Assembly: GCF_017498485.1 (NCBI RefSeq)
Contig: NZ_CP071795.1
Location: forward strand, 2,170,001 to 2,234,000
Reading direction: 5' to 3'
DNA length: 64,000 bases
DNA from: Polaribacter batillariae
Lineage (GTDB): Bacteria > Bacteroidota > Bacteroidia > Flavobacteriales > Flavobacteriaceae
In this document: piece after piece, positions 7,964 to 17,055 of the stretch
How the letters are laid out: the number at the start of each line of letters is the position of its first letter
How positions within the stretch are numbered: the first letter of the stretch is position 1
Program-made: the position numbers and the translations under genes
Notes under the pieces: model-generated
Told to the model about the DNA's origin: nothing
What the model saw: only the letters and a program-made list of their open reading frames with translations
The model's database searches: none

Positions 7964-9091
7964 TTAGTCCATATAATACCAAAACTTAGGTTCTGTACCT
8001 AAATCTTCTTTTAAACGGAATACTTTTTTATTTTCTAAAACCCATCTAATGGTACTCTTTGGATCTAATAAATTTCCAAAAATCCTTGCTCCTGTTGGGC
8101 AAGCTTCTACACAAGCCGGGTTTTTTCCTGCTCTAGAACGTTGTACACAAAATGTACATTTTTCCATAACCCCTTTTTTACGCATTCTGTTTCCTAAATA
8201 ATGTTGGTTGTGGTTTACTTCTGCTTCTGGAACTTCTGGTTTGCTCCAATTAAAGCGTCTGCCATCATAAGGGCAAGCAGCCATACAATATCTACAACCT
8301 ACACACCAATCGTAATCGATTACCACCAAACCATCTTCTTCTCTCCAGGTTGCTTGTACAGGGCAAACCTCTACACAGGGTGGATTGTCGCAATGAAAAC
8401 ATTGTGTTCCCATGTAAAAATGCCCTTCAGCAGGAACTTCGTGGTAATAATTATCATCGGCTTCATTAAAATTGAAACCTTTTCCGTCTTTCATTTCGTG
8501 AATTCGAATGTATTGCATTTCCGAATTTCTGTCTTGGTTGTTTTCTTCAACACAAGCATTTACACAATCCATATATCCTTGGCACTTAGAAATATTAAAA
8601 GCATAGCCAAACAACACATCTTTTTCTGCGTTTTTAGAAGACATGCTAATGTTTTTTCCTGTACGCAATTGATAAGATCGAACCAACCTATCTACAGTTT
8701 CGCTCTTCTCTTTGTCGTTCATTAATTTGTAGTTTCCTTTAAATTGCTCTTCCCAATCTATTTGTGCTTTTTCTTTGGTTTTACTACCTGTTATAGTGCT
8801 ACAAGAAGTAGTTACAGCTCCTGCACCAATTAATAAACTTGCTGTTAATTGTTTAAATGCTGTTCTTCGATCCATTTTTACGTCGAAAACTTGGTCGAAA
8901 CCATCTTTTTTTCGCTCTTCTCCAATAGATGCGCTTACTGCAGCTTCGAAAAACTCATCTGCACTTAATGCTTCTTTAGGTTCCTGTGAATTACACCCAC
9001 CTTCTGTTTTTCCACAGCCGCAAGTAGTGCCCGAAGTTTGGTTCTTTTTACTGTTTAAATTTAAGGTAAACCATTTTTTATTATCACTCAT
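7964..9091 (-). CDS. Four-cluster 4Fe-4S ferredoxin subunit (NrfC/DsrO-like)
   Basis: The product has 375 residues. Four cysteine groups are visible: CQGYMDCVNACVEEN, CFHCDNPPCVEVCP, CVGCRYCMAACPYDG and CTFC...PACVEACPTG, enough for four 4Fe-4S clusters. A RRTAFKQL stretch followed by a hydrophobic run and TTSC near residues 76-98 looks like an internal Tat-type signal with a lipobox. It is preceded by an unusual 70-residue cytoplasmic lead with its own Cys-rich CGCGKTEGGC. The protein would shuttle electrons from the NrfD subunit to the periplasmic cytochromes. There are 10 bases to the upstream cytochrome gene and 22 to nrfD-like. Confidence 0.88.
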   Translation of the reverse strand: MSDNKKWFTLNLNSKKNQTSGTTCGCGKTEGGCNSQEPKEALSADEFFEAAVSASIGEERKKDGFDQVFDVKMDRRTAFKQLTASLLIGAGAVTTSCSTITGSKTKEKAQIDWEEQFKGNYKLMNDKEKSETVDRLVRSYQLRTGKNISMSSKNAEKDVLFGYAFNISKCQGYMDCVNACVEENNQDRNSEMQYIRIHEMKDGKGFNFNEADDNYYHEVPAEGHFYMGTQCFHCDNPPCVEVCPVQATWREEDGLVVIDYDWCVGCRYCMAACPYDGRRFNWSKPEVPEAEVNHNQHYLGNRMRKKGVMEKCTFCVQRSRAGKNPACVEACPTGARIFGNLLDPKSTIRWVLENKKVFRLKEDLGTEPKFWYYMD

Positions 9092-9101
9092 GCCTAAGTT
9101 T

Positions 9102-9725
9102 TTATTTACGTTCTTTTTCTGTTTCTGTGTTAAAACGTGATGGCCACCTGCTTTCGAAATGTGGTTTGTGTGGGTTATGACAGTTTACACAAGTCATAGA
9201 TGCTCTTGGTGGTGCCCAACCTCCAATTCGTTTTCCATGTGCGCCACCTTTCCAATCTTCGAATTGTTTGGTGTGGCATTGGTTGCATAATTGGTAGCTT
9301 TTATTAAAGTCTATTTTAGTTCCTGTAATACTTTTTAAACTGTTCATATCTTCGCTATTGTGGCACGTAGCACAGTTCATTGTATTTGAATTTGCGTGAT
9401 TTAACTCGATATTCCAGTGTGCTTTTTTAATCACTTTCCCTTGTAATTCTTTTAAGGGTTTGGTATGGCATTCTGTACAAGCATATAATTTTATCTTTCC
9501 TTTTCGTTCTGGAATTAAAAAAGTATGTTCTCCTTCTGTAATTTCTATAAATTTTCCATTACCTAAAAATGCTTCAGACGAAATAGAAGTCCCATGGTAA
9601 TTTTTACCTTCGGCTTTAATTCTATCTGTTACACTATGGTATTTTTCTTCTTTATGACCACAAGAGGATGCCAAAATCATCAAAAATAGAAATTCTAAAA
9701 TTTGTATTTTTTTTCTAGTTTTCAT
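9102..9725 (-). CDS. Tetrahaem cytochrome c lipoprotein
   Basis: The product has 207 residues with a lipoprotein signal (LMILASSC near residue 22). Four CxxCH haem-binding motifs are present: CTECH, CATCH, CNQCH and CVNCH, in order from about residue 80 to 185. It resembles small multihaem c-type electron carriers. It overlaps the end of the NapB-like gene by 11 bases, so the two are probably translationally coupled. Its likely job is to relay electrons between the ferredoxin/NrfD module and the NapA partner. It is not a NapC homologue: there is no long N-terminal anchor helix with the NapC pattern. Confidence 0.85.
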   Translation of the reverse strand: MKTRKKIQILEFLFLMILASSCGHKEEKYHSVTDRIKAEGKNYHGTSISSEAFLGNGKFIEITEGEHTFLIPERKGKIKLYACTECHTKPLKELQGKVIKKAHWNIELNHANSNTMNCATCHNSEDMNSLKSITGTKIDFNKSYQLCNQCHTKQFEDWKGGAHGKRIGGWAPPRASMTCVNCHNPHKPHFESRWPSRFNTETEKERK

Positions 9726-10410
9726 CTTTCAACTTTTTTATAAAAATTCCTATATCTGTTGTTTCTTTATTATTTAAAACATGGCATTGTCTGCAGTTTA
9801 CTCTTTCTGGATGCGAAACTCTAATTTCTTTGGGTGCACTTGGCCCAGCATGACAAGATAAACAGTTTTCGTGCATTTGTAATTGGTGTGGCATTATTGG
9901 CGGACTTGAAACCAGCGCATTGTTTACCCCCACTTTGGGCGCATTTATTTTTCTAAATTCGAAAGGTTTAAAAGTTCCGTTTGTTTTTTCAACCACGTGA
10001 CATTGCCTACAATTTACCATTTCTGGGTGTGGAGTTACAGGTGCATATGCCTTAAATTTTTCTGTAAAACCACCATTTTCGTGACATTGCAAACAGGTGT
10101 TTTCTCCAACCACCATTTCTTCTTTTACTGGATGAGGAATGCTTGGTGGAGCTCCATGATACGCTCTGTTTTTATAATAGGTATTTAAGGTTCTTTGATG
10201 ATTTTTATCTACAGGCATGTTTGTATAATCTAACACATATTCAGATCTTCTAAAAGCACCCGCTTCAGATGGAATTGCTTTTATAGTGCTATTGTCTTCG
10301 ATAGGAATGTATGCTTCTTCTTGACCTGTTTGATAACTAAAATTCCAAACCACAATAAATGCAATCAATAGAATTATAAATAATGATATAATGCCTAATC
10401 TCTTTCTCAT
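9715..10410 (-). CDS. napB: NapB-like cytochrome c with four haem motifs
   Basis: The product has 231 residues with an N-terminal membrane anchor (residues 6-25). It contains four CxxCH motifs: CLQCH, CRQCH, CLSCH and CRQCH. Each half has a NapB-like pattern: a PP-IPH or PPIMPHQL stretch, then N/E-CLxCH, then a second haem in VNCRQCH. Classical NapB carries two haems in about 150 residues, so this looks like a duplicated NapB. The gene starts 3 bases after napA ends. It should donate electrons to NapA in the periplasm. Symbol given on family resemblance and position; the tetrahaem form is unusual. Confidence 0.8.
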   Translation of the reverse strand: MRKRLGIISLFIILLIAFIVVWNFSYQTGQEEAYIPIEDNSTIKAIPSEAGAFRRSEYVLDYTNMPVDKNHQRTLNTYYKNRAYHGAPPSIPHPVKEEMVVGENTCLQCHENGGFTEKFKAYAPVTPHPEMVNCRQCHVVEKTNGTFKPFEFRKINAPKVGVNNALVSSPPIMPHQLQMHENCLSCHAGPSAPKEIRVSHPERVNCRQCHVLNNKETTDIGIFIKKLKDEN

Positions 10411-10413
10411 GGC

Positions 10414-12741
10414 TTAGACTTTTTCTACTTTAACCGCACATTTCTTATAATCTGGTTCTTTAGAAATAGGACAAAATGCGTCTAAAGTAACATCGTTAAT
10501 TAACATATTTTCATCAAAAAATGGTACAAAAACCTGACCCTGTGTTGGTAAACCTCTTTCGTTGATAGAGGCTGGAAGTACACAAGAACCTCTTCTTGAG
10601 GTTATTTTTATTTTTTCGCCATTTCTAATACCTAGTGTTTTGGCATCTTTTGGATGAAATTCTACATACGCCTGTGGCATTGCTTTGTGCAAAACAGGAA
10701 TTCTACGTGTCATAGAACCTGTATGCCAGTGTTCGATAACTCTGCCTGTATTTAGCCAAAATGGATATTCTTCGTTTGGTGCTTCTGCTGCTGGTTCATA
10801 AGGTCGTTGCCAAATGATTGCCTTTCCATCTGGTTTTCCGTAAAAATCGAATTCTGTACCTTCTTTACAAGCAGGATCGTATTTTGCATTGAAACGCCAT
10901 TGTGTAGATTTGCCATTTACATAAGGCCAAATTGCACCAGATTCTTTCTTTAAAACTTCTAAAGGTGCCATTCCATGTTTTTTACCTGCATGAAACTGAC
11001 GATATTCGTTAAATATTTCTTCTACGTGATTTTCTTTAGAGTATGGAAACAAATCTCCAAAACCCATACGTTTTGCAACTTCAATAAACATCCAAGCATC
11101 TGCTGTTGCATCTCCTGGAGCTTCTACCATTTTGTTCCAATGTTGTGTTCTTCTTTCGGAATTTCCATACAATCCAGATTTTTCGATATGCCAAGCTGCT
11201 GGTAAAATTACATCAGCAACATCGGATGTTGGTGTTGGAAAAACGTCTGAAACGACCACAAAACAAGATTTTTTTTCCATTCCTGGTCGAAATCTACTTG
11301 TTCGTGGTAAAGATACTAATGGGTTTACAGCTTGCGTCCAAATAAATTTAATATCGCCTCTATCTACAGCTCTAAACATTTCTGTTGCATGATAGGTTGG
11401 TTTCGATGGAATTCTTTCTACAGGCACTTTCCAAATTTTTGCTGCAAACTCTCTGTGTTTAGGGTTTGTTACTACACCTTTTGGTAATTTGTGGGTAAAA
11501 GTTCCTACTTCACGTGCAGTACCACATGCAGATGGTTGCCCTGTTAAAGAAAATGGACCATTTCCTGGTTGAGAAATTTTACCTGTTAATAAGTGGATGT
11601 TGTATATTAAATTATTCATCCATGTTCCTCTAGTATGTTGGTTGACGCCCATACACCAATAAGAAACGACCTTGTTGTTTGGGTTTCCGTAGATGTTTGC
11701 CAAATATTTGATATCTTTTACAGATACTCTAGCGTATTTTGCTACTTTTTCTGGGGTATAATCTTCTAAAAAAGCTTTGTACTCTTCGAAATTTATTTTT
11801 TCTGGTTTGTCGCTAAATTTAAACTTATCTTCTGTACCATAACCAATGTTTGTTAGTCCTTTGCTAAAGTTACAATGGTTTTCTACAAACGATTTATTTA
11901 CCCAACCATTATTTATTATTTCGTAACAAATCGCATTTGCCAATGCTAAATCTGTTTGTGGTTCAAATAAAATAGATTTATCTGAAGCCGTACTTGAACG
12001 TGTTGTTCTGGTTGCAAAGTCTATTATTTTTGCACCTCTATTATTTTTTTGTTCTAGCATTCTAGAAAACAGTACAGGGTGCATTTCTGCCATATTATTT
12101 CCCCAAGTGATAAAATAATCTGCATATTCTATATCTTCATAACAACCCATTGGTTCGTCTGCTCCAAAAGTTGTTAAAAAACCTGCAACTGCACTTGCCA
12201 TACATAAACGCGCATTACAATCTAAATTATTGGTGCCAATGGCTCCTTTCATAAACTTAGAGGCTACATAACCTTCTGGAATGGTAGATTGTCCAGAGGT
12301 AAACATTGCCACAGCATCTTTACCATGTGTTGCAATGGTTTCTTTCATTTTATTTGCGACAATATCTAAAGCTTCGTTTATTGGTGTTTTTACATATTTA
12401 CCGTTCTTTTTTACCAAAGCGTGTGTAAGCCTATCTTTAGATTGAATACACATGGTTTGGTGGTATCCTTTTACACAAAGTAACCCTTTGTTAACGGAAG
12501 AATTTGGGTCTCCTTTTACTGCTACTGCTTTTCCATTATCTACACCTACCAAAATACCACAGCCTACGCCACAAAAACGGCAAGGACCTTTTTTCCAGTC
12601 TAGATTTGCTTCGTTAGGAATGCCTTCTAATTGTTCACTTGCAAATATAATTCCAGGGAACATAGTTGCAGCTGCTGTCATTGCTGCTGTAGCTGCCATT
12701 TTTTTTATAAAACTTCGTCTGCTAGTTAGAGATGTTGCCAT
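10414..12741 (-). CDS. napA: Periplasmic nitrate reductase catalytic subunit NapA
   Basis: The product has 775 residues, slightly shorter than the roughly 830 of enterobacterial NapA. A Tat signal (SRRSFIKKM) opens the protein. The 4Fe-4S cluster ligands are Cys54, Cys57, Cys61 and Cys89 (CRFCGVGC, then LLCVKG). The molybdenum ligand is Cys180 in NARLCMASAVAGF, followed by the NapA hallmark DEPMGCYEDIEY. The C-terminal molybdopterin-binding part includes NTGRVIEHWHTGSMTRR. It reduces nitrate to nitrite in the periplasm using a bis-MGD cofactor. It lies between napD and the NapB-like gene in a six-gene operon. The call rests on NapA-specific motifs and on its partner genes. Confidence 0.97.
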   Translation of the reverse strand: MATSLTSRRSFIKKMAATAAMTAAATMFPGIIFASEQLEGIPNEANLDWKKGPCRFCGVGCGILVGVDNGKAVAVKGDPNSSVNKGLLCVKGYHQTMCIQSKDRLTHALVKKNGKYVKTPINEALDIVANKMKETIATHGKDAVAMFTSGQSTIPEGYVASKFMKGAIGTNNLDCNARLCMASAVAGFLTTFGADEPMGCYEDIEYADYFITWGNNMAEMHPVLFSRMLEQKNNRGAKIIDFATRTTRSSTASDKSILFEPQTDLALANAICYEIINNGWVNKSFVENHCNFSKGLTNIGYGTEDKFKFSDKPEKINFEEYKAFLEDYTPEKVAKYARVSVKDIKYLANIYGNPNNKVVSYWCMGVNQHTRGTWMNNLIYNIHLLTGKISQPGNGPFSLTGQPSACGTAREVGTFTHKLPKGVVTNPKHREFAAKIWKVPVERIPSKPTYHATEMFRAVDRGDIKFIWTQAVNPLVSLPRTSRFRPGMEKKSCFVVVSDVFPTPTSDVADVILPAAWHIEKSGLYGNSERRTQHWNKMVEAPGDATADAWMFIEVAKRMGFGDLFPYSKENHVEEIFNEYRQFHAGKKHGMAPLEVLKKESGAIWPYVNGKSTQWRFNAKYDPACKEGTEFDFYGKPDGKAIIWQRPYEPAAEAPNEEYPFWLNTGRVIEHWHTGSMTRRIPVLHKAMPQAYVEFHPKDAKTLGIRNGEKIKITSRRGSCVLPASINERGLPTQGQVFVPFFDENMLINDVTLDAFCPISKEPDYKKCAVKVEKV

Positions 12742-12748
12742 TTTTTAC

Positions 12749-12985
12749 TTATTTTATAGGTGTATGAAAGCCAGAAACCAAAGCCAGTAGTTTAAGACTG
12801 TTAATCGCCTCTATTTTCTCTTTTAAAATTGTATCTTCTAATTCTGTTTCGGTTTCAGTTACAAGCACTAAAACTTCTTTATTTTCTGCAGGCAAAACTT
12901 CACAGCCTTTTAGCGTAGAAATTGCTTTTAATAAATCTTCTTTTTTGCCTTCTTGCGGATGTGCTAAATAACTTTTTATGGGCAT
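12749..12985 (-). CDS. napD: NapD-type chaperone for NapA
   Basis: The product has 78 residues, a normal NapD size, with a ferredoxin-like small-domain pattern: PIKSYLAHPQEGKKEDLLKA, then CEVLPAENKEVLVLV, then LVSGFHT. NapD binds the Tat signal of NapA and holds export until the molybdenum cofactor is inserted. It lies 7 bases upstream of napA, and it is the first gene after the FNR-like palindrome. The small size and divergence lower certainty a little; position supports it strongly. Confidence 0.85.
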   Translation of the reverse strand: MPIKSYLAHPQEGKKEDLLKAISTLKGCEVLPAENKEVLVLVTETETELEDTILKEKIEAINSLKLLALVSGFHTPIK

Positions 12986-13056
12986 TGCTTGAATTGATTT
13001 AAAGTATTAAAATAGTTTTGTGCTTTCGCAATATCGTGTTTTAAACAGATAAAAAA

Positions 13057-13072
13057 TATGATAATTATCATA
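13057..13072. promoter_or_regulatory. FNR/CRP-like palindrome upstream of nap operon
   Basis: TATGATAATTATCATA is a perfect 16-bp palindrome centred about 79 bases upstream of the napD start. Its core TGAT-N4-ATCA matches the Fnr box TTGAT-N4-ATCAA in all but the outer positions. Oxygen- or nitrogen-oxide-responsive FNR/HcpR-type control is a reasonable inference for a nitrate reductase operon. Confidence 0.6.
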
Positions 13073-13130
13073 AGAACAAATACTTAGGTTTGTGCAAAAA
13101 TCTAAGAATCTGTTTATAATTTTTAATGAT

Positions 13131-14387
13131 TTATTTACTGAATAAGGTGGGTTTAATTGTTACCATTAACCATCCCCAATTGTTGGTATTTCCGTCGGAA
13201 TTTCCTTTTAAAACCTCCATTCCTTCAGAAGCAAACATTTGAGAATACCCTGCGTTTATTTTTATGTCTTTAGAGAAATTATAACCGTAAACAACATCTA
13301 ACTCTGTTCCTAAATTTTTTGAAACTGTATTGTTAATCGCTGCTGCTGCAGAAAATTGGTGTACAAATGCTGTTAGGCTCGATTTAGAATTTAGTTTAAA
13401 GTTTGCCTTTGCATAAAGGTCTAATAAACCAACATTGTTTGCGTGGTTACCCACGTAAAAATAATCCATTAACCCATTAAATTTGTGGTTTGTTCCGTAA
13501 AAAGGAGAAAAAGCTTTGTTTTCTCCATTGCTTGGTGCTCCGTTTTCGTTACCACTTTGCAATTCTACACCCAAACCAAATAACGTTTTGTCTGTAAATT
13601 TATATGTGGTTTCTAAGCCTAATAAATAAGCGCTTATCTCGTTATTTGCAACATCGTTACCAAATTGATAATACAAATTACTGGTGGCTGCAAATTTTCC
13701 TTCATTCAATTTTAAGTGTGTCCCTAAAGTTTGGCTGTATCTTGTTTCGTTATTGCTTGCGTTTGTAACATCTATAAACTGTGTTCCATTATTTAAGAAT
13801 AAAAGACTTCCAGAAAAATTGTTCCAATCTTTATGTAACCAAGCATATTGCAATGCTTTGTAAGTATTAGGTGTTACTAAAGTTGTACCTGTTATATTTT
13901 CTTTGCTTTGGTTGAAAGCAAAACCTAGATCCATACTAAATGCATCTTTTCTGTATTTTAACAATGCCAAATCGTGACTTCTTGCTTGTTGTGCCCAACC
14001 TACGTTACCGAAAATTCTATGGTCGTCGTAAATTACTTCTTGACGTCCTAATTTTATAGACATATTCGGATTTAATAAAAACTCTCCAAATGCTTGGTGT
14101 ACTGTTAAACCGCTATTGTCTGCTGTATTTAACTGTGGCACATCTCCCCAAACTCGCACATCTTGTAAACTAATAAAAAAGTTTAAGTCTTTTGTTAAGT
14201 AAGAAGTATTTAGTCTTGTTCTTTGCGAAACAAATGCAGCTGCATCTGTATTATCTGGAATTAAGGTTTTAAAACCATGTCTGTACTCGAAACGGGGTCT
14301 TATTTCTGCATCAATTTTAAGTTGTGCTTGTGCTGTAGAAATTGTTGCTATAAAAACAAAAATTAAAAGTTTGCTAATTTTAGTCAT
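13131..14387 (-). CDS. Outer-membrane porin of the alginate-export type
   Basis: From the ATG at 14387 the product has 418 residues; an upstream in-frame ATG adds ten poor residues. A Sec signal ends near TAQAQ at about residue 22. The mature protein has alternating beta strands typical of alginate_exp/OprD-like barrels: LKIDAEIRPRFEYRHGF at the start, then QRTRLNTSYL and IKLGRQEVIYDDHRIFG. It ends with VTIKPTLF. It should be an outer-membrane channel. Being just upstream of the nap operon suggests anion or nitrate uptake, but that is only proximity. The AT-rich 145-base gap to napD carries the regulatory palindrome. Confidence 0.8.
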   Translation of the reverse strand: MTKISKLLIFVFIATISTAQAQLKIDAEIRPRFEYRHGFKTLIPDNTDAAAFVSQRTRLNTSYLTKDLNFFISLQDVRVWGDVPQLNTADNSGLTVHQAFGEFLLNPNMSIKLGRQEVIYDDHRIFGNVGWAQQARSHDLALLKYRKDAFSMDLGFAFNQSKENITGTTLVTPNTYKALQYAWLHKDWNNFSGSLLFLNNGTQFIDVTNASNNETRYSQTLGTHLKLNEGKFAATSNLYYQFGNDVANNEISAYLLGLETTYKFTDKTLFGLGVELQSGNENGAPSNGENKAFSPFYGTNHKFNGLMDYFYVGNHANNVGLLDLYAKANFKLNSKSSLTAFVHQFSAAAAINNTVSKNLGTELDVVYGYNFSKDIKINAGYSQMFASEGMEVLKGNSDGNTNNWGWLMVTIKPTLFSK

Positions 14388-14566
14388 TTTGTATTGTTTA
14401 AAATTAATTTTATACAAAGTTCTTAATATCTCTTAGAGTAAAACATGACATTTATCAGCTTAAAATTTATGTTTGTTAAACTAAAGAATTTCTTGAAACC
14501 AACGATTCTCAAAACAGATTCACAGAGGTATTTTGCTGGTTTCATTTTTTACCTAAAAAGGTCTAA

Positions 14567-14602
14567 AAAATAAAGCCCACTTTTTCAGCTGGGCTTTATT
14601 TT
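14567..14602. terminator. Bidirectional terminator
   Basis: A 13-bp perfect stem (AAAATAAAGCCCA / TGGGCTTTATTTT) has a 10-base loop. It separates the GH2 remnant and GH89 gene from the porin promoter region. Confidence 0.8.
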
Positions 14603-14606
14603 ACTA

Positions 14607-14825
14607 CTATTCTAATACCTTAGCATAGATAAACACAACATCATTGCAGTTTGCCTCTAGTGGTTTACCAGATTCATCTTCAATTAATTCGATTTTTGCT
14701 GGTTTTCCTAGTGTATTTACACTGGTTTCCGCTATCTGTTTTCCATTTACGAAAGTTTTTGCTGTAACTTATTTGCTTTATAAGGTACCTCTTTAAAAGT
14801 AAATGGATGGTGTTTTTAAATTTGT
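14607..14825 (-). pseudogene. Remnant of a GH2 beta-galactosidase-type gene, C-terminus
   Basis: Read on the minus strand, the stretch encodes a GH2 tail: HHPFTFKEVPYK, then a one-base frame change, then AKTFVNGKQIAE, GKPAKIELIEDESGKPLEA and DVVFIYAKVLE with a stop at 14607. These match the last immunoglobulin-like domain of glycoside hydrolase family 2 enzymes. Everything upstream of this domain is gone; the GH89 gene begins right next to it. It is a decayed fragment and not expressed as an enzyme. Confidence 0.7.
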
Positions 14826-14845
14826 TAATTTATCTTATGGTCTGT

Positions 14846-17020
14846 TTAAAAGTTGCTTTTTATTTTGTTATGGTATTTGTTATATATCCTTTGTACTTGC
14901 TTTAACGTTTTGTTTATTGGTTTAGACGGAAAGGTGTTTTTTTGTTTCGTCCAAGCTTCTTCAAAAGTATAATAATTAGGGGCTTTGGCATTTTTGTTAT
15001 CGAGTTTTTCTTTCAAGAAATTAATAAACATTTCCCATCTTGGTTTGTAAAAATCAGATAACAAACCAGCCCATTCTCTGTGCGAATATTCGTGTAAATT
15101 TGAATCTTGAAAAGACCAAGTTGTTATTTGGGTACGAGCATTGTACTCGAATAAATCTTTTTCCAATGGATTTGTTCCTCTCTCTCGAGCATCTTTTATC
15201 CACTTTCCTAGCATAAAGTGTTCATTACTGTTTAATAGTGTATTTTGGTCATCTAACAATTGAAGAAATTCCTCAGCTATTTTTTCAAAGTTTTTTTTGT
15301 CTTTTTTATAAAATGCTGATACCATGTTTTTATGTAGAGTTTGCGAATGATTGGCAAGTACCTGACGTGTAATGTCTAACAAATCGTACTCAAAGCCTTC
15401 ATTGTTTTTAAAATGTTGGGCTTGGTTTACAAAAATTGTCCAAGCTTGTAATAATTCTAATGGGTTATAATAGAGTTCCGAAGTTCCCCAAGAAGATACC
15501 TTTTCTATCTCTAATGCAGGGCGAGCGCATAAAATGGACTCTGAAGTACCTTGTTGAGATTTGGTTTTATTTAATTTTTTACCATAAACCGTTTTTCTTA
15601 ATATTTGCCATGCTTTATAAAGGTTTTTATTTTCTTTTCCATAACGTCTTTCGATATAGGCCGATAGCCAATTGTTAAGGTTAATCTTTTGGTCGTGCCA
15701 TTTTAGTTCAAAGAGCAGTTCGTACATGACATAATTATTCTCAATGCCTTCCATCATCGCACCAATACCTTTTAGTCCTTTTGAATATTCTTTATGATTT
15801 AAGGCACGAAACGGTTCTTCTGCAAGTACTTCCATTCTACCAAAAAGACCCGTATTTCCTCCAAAGTTTATAATGGCGTTCCAAATCCATGGCTTTTGTT
15901 TCCAGCCTTCTCTATCTTCCCATTGGGGGCGATTGTCGCAATCTAAATCTAGTATAAGTAAATCTGTTTCTTTAATATCTTTGATAAGTTTTTCGACAGG
16001 ACTTCCTTGCCATCCCTGAAAAACCCAGGTAGATTCAGGAAAACTTTGTCGCATTCCATGTACTATATTTTTCCCTGCTTCGGTCAAATTTATTCCTTCT
16101 TTACTTCCTCCCTCGTGAAAAGGGTCTCCAGAAAAGTATTTGGCATCTCCAAATTCTTTTTTCAGTTCTTCGTAATAAATTTTTGCAATGGTATTAAAAA
16201 GCGGATCGGTTGGTGATAAAAATGCGGGTCTTTTAAAACCTCCTGCCCAGTGACCTTGGTCTCTAACATCTGCTTCGGGATACTTGTTTTTTAATGTGTT
16301 TGGCACCATCCCATAAAAGCCTGGTAATATGGGAGACATCTCTAACTCTTTCATACGAGATAGTATTTTCTTTTGTAGTGTTGCTTGTTGCTCGATATAT
16401 TCGTCGGAAATGGGCCCTCCCCATCCTTCTAAATTACCCATAAGCCACCAGGCATTGAATGCAGGTCCAGGTATAAATTCATTAATTTCTTGCTCTGTAA
16501 AATCTAAACGCTCTAACGTTTTTTTCCAAACACTCTCAACTCCAACTATGGCCAAAGGCAAGTTAACCCCATTCATGGCCATCCAATCAATTTCTTTTTC
16601 CCAACGTTCCCAATCCCAAAATGCCATGGAATAGTTAAAGGTGCAGTAATTAAGATAATACGAATAGGTAAATGGGCTTTTTTTAGTGACCGGGTTTGCT
16701 ACTATCGGTAATTTTTCAGGCAGGTTAATGCGTTGTGTTTCCCATGAGATGTGCGAGTTTGTAAAGTATCTTAAATACCAATTAAATCCTGATGCTAGGG
16801 CAATGTTGGAATTGCCTTTAATAAGGACTTTACCGTCTTTAAAATCAATTGTAAATTTGTCTTTATCTGTAATAGACACCGTTTTTTCAAAAATAAAGTT
16901 CTTTGCTTTTTCTTTACCTAAAATTCGAACCGTCAATTGGTCTAATGCGTTTACCCCCTCATTTTTTGTTGTACAGTTAAATATCAGTAAGGCAGTTAGC
17001 AATAGTATCGTATTTTTCAT
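14846..17020 (-). CDS. Alpha-N-acetylglucosaminidase (GH89), lipoprotein
   Basis: The product has 724 residues, the usual size for bacterial GH89. A lipoprotein signal ends in LLIFNC near residue 16. The family pattern is clear: the N-terminal domain with the GNSNIALASGFNWYLRYF segment, then the TIM barrel with YYLNYCTFNYSMAFWDWERWEKEIDWMAMNG (positions about 117-147) and GPAFNAWWLMGNLEGWGG. FSGDPFHEGG follows near residue 290, and NFGGNTGLFGR near 385. The enzyme releases terminal alpha-linked GlcNAc, as in heparan-type chains or mucin glycans, in the periplasm or on the cell surface. A sulfatase fragment upstream and a GH2 remnant downstream suggest it is the survivor of a larger glycan-degradation locus. 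Confidence 0.92.
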   Translation of the reverse strand: MKNTILLLTALLIFNCTTKNEGVNALDQLTVRILGKEKAKNFIFEKTVSITDKDKFTIDFKDGKVLIKGNSNIALASGFNWYLRYFTNSHISWETQRINLPEKLPIVANPVTKKSPFTYSYYLNYCTFNYSMAFWDWERWEKEIDWMAMNGVNLPLAIVGVESVWKKTLERLDFTEQEINEFIPGPAFNAWWLMGNLEGWGGPISDEYIEQQATLQKKILSRMKELEMSPILPGFYGMVPNTLKNKYPEADVRDQGHWAGGFKRPAFLSPTDPLFNTIAKIYYEELKKEFGDAKYFSGDPFHEGGSKEGINLTEAGKNIVHGMRQSFPESTWVFQGWQGSPVEKLIKDIKETDLLILDLDCDNRPQWEDREGWKQKPWIWNAIINFGGNTGLFGRMEVLAEEPFRALNHKEYSKGLKGIGAMMEGIENNYVMYELLFELKWHDQKINLNNWLSAYIERRYGKENKNLYKAWQILRKTVYGKKLNKTKSQQGTSESILCARPALEIEKVSSWGTSELYYNPLELLQAWTIFVNQAQHFKNNEGFEYDLLDITRQVLANHSQTLHKNMVSAFYKKDKKNFEKIAEEFLQLLDDQNTLLNSNEHFMLGKWIKDARERGTNPLEKDLFEYNARTQITTWSFQDSNLHEYSHREWAGLLSDFYKPRWEMFINFLKEKLDNKNAKAPNYYTFEEAWTKQKNTFPSKPINKTLKQVQRIYNKYHNKIKSNF

Positions 17021-17055
17021 TAGTGGTTGTATTTAAATTAAAAGTTCTTTTTATT

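Noticed and set aside
8201..9140. Long plus-strand ORFs opposite the ferredoxin gene
   Set aside because: They are antisense frames of a gene with four clear iron-sulfur motifs; their own sequences look like low-complexity reverse translations.
12452..12790. 112-residue plus-strand ORF opposite the start of napA and end of napD
   Set aside because: It lies antisense to the napA signal and cluster region, whose coding sense is certain.
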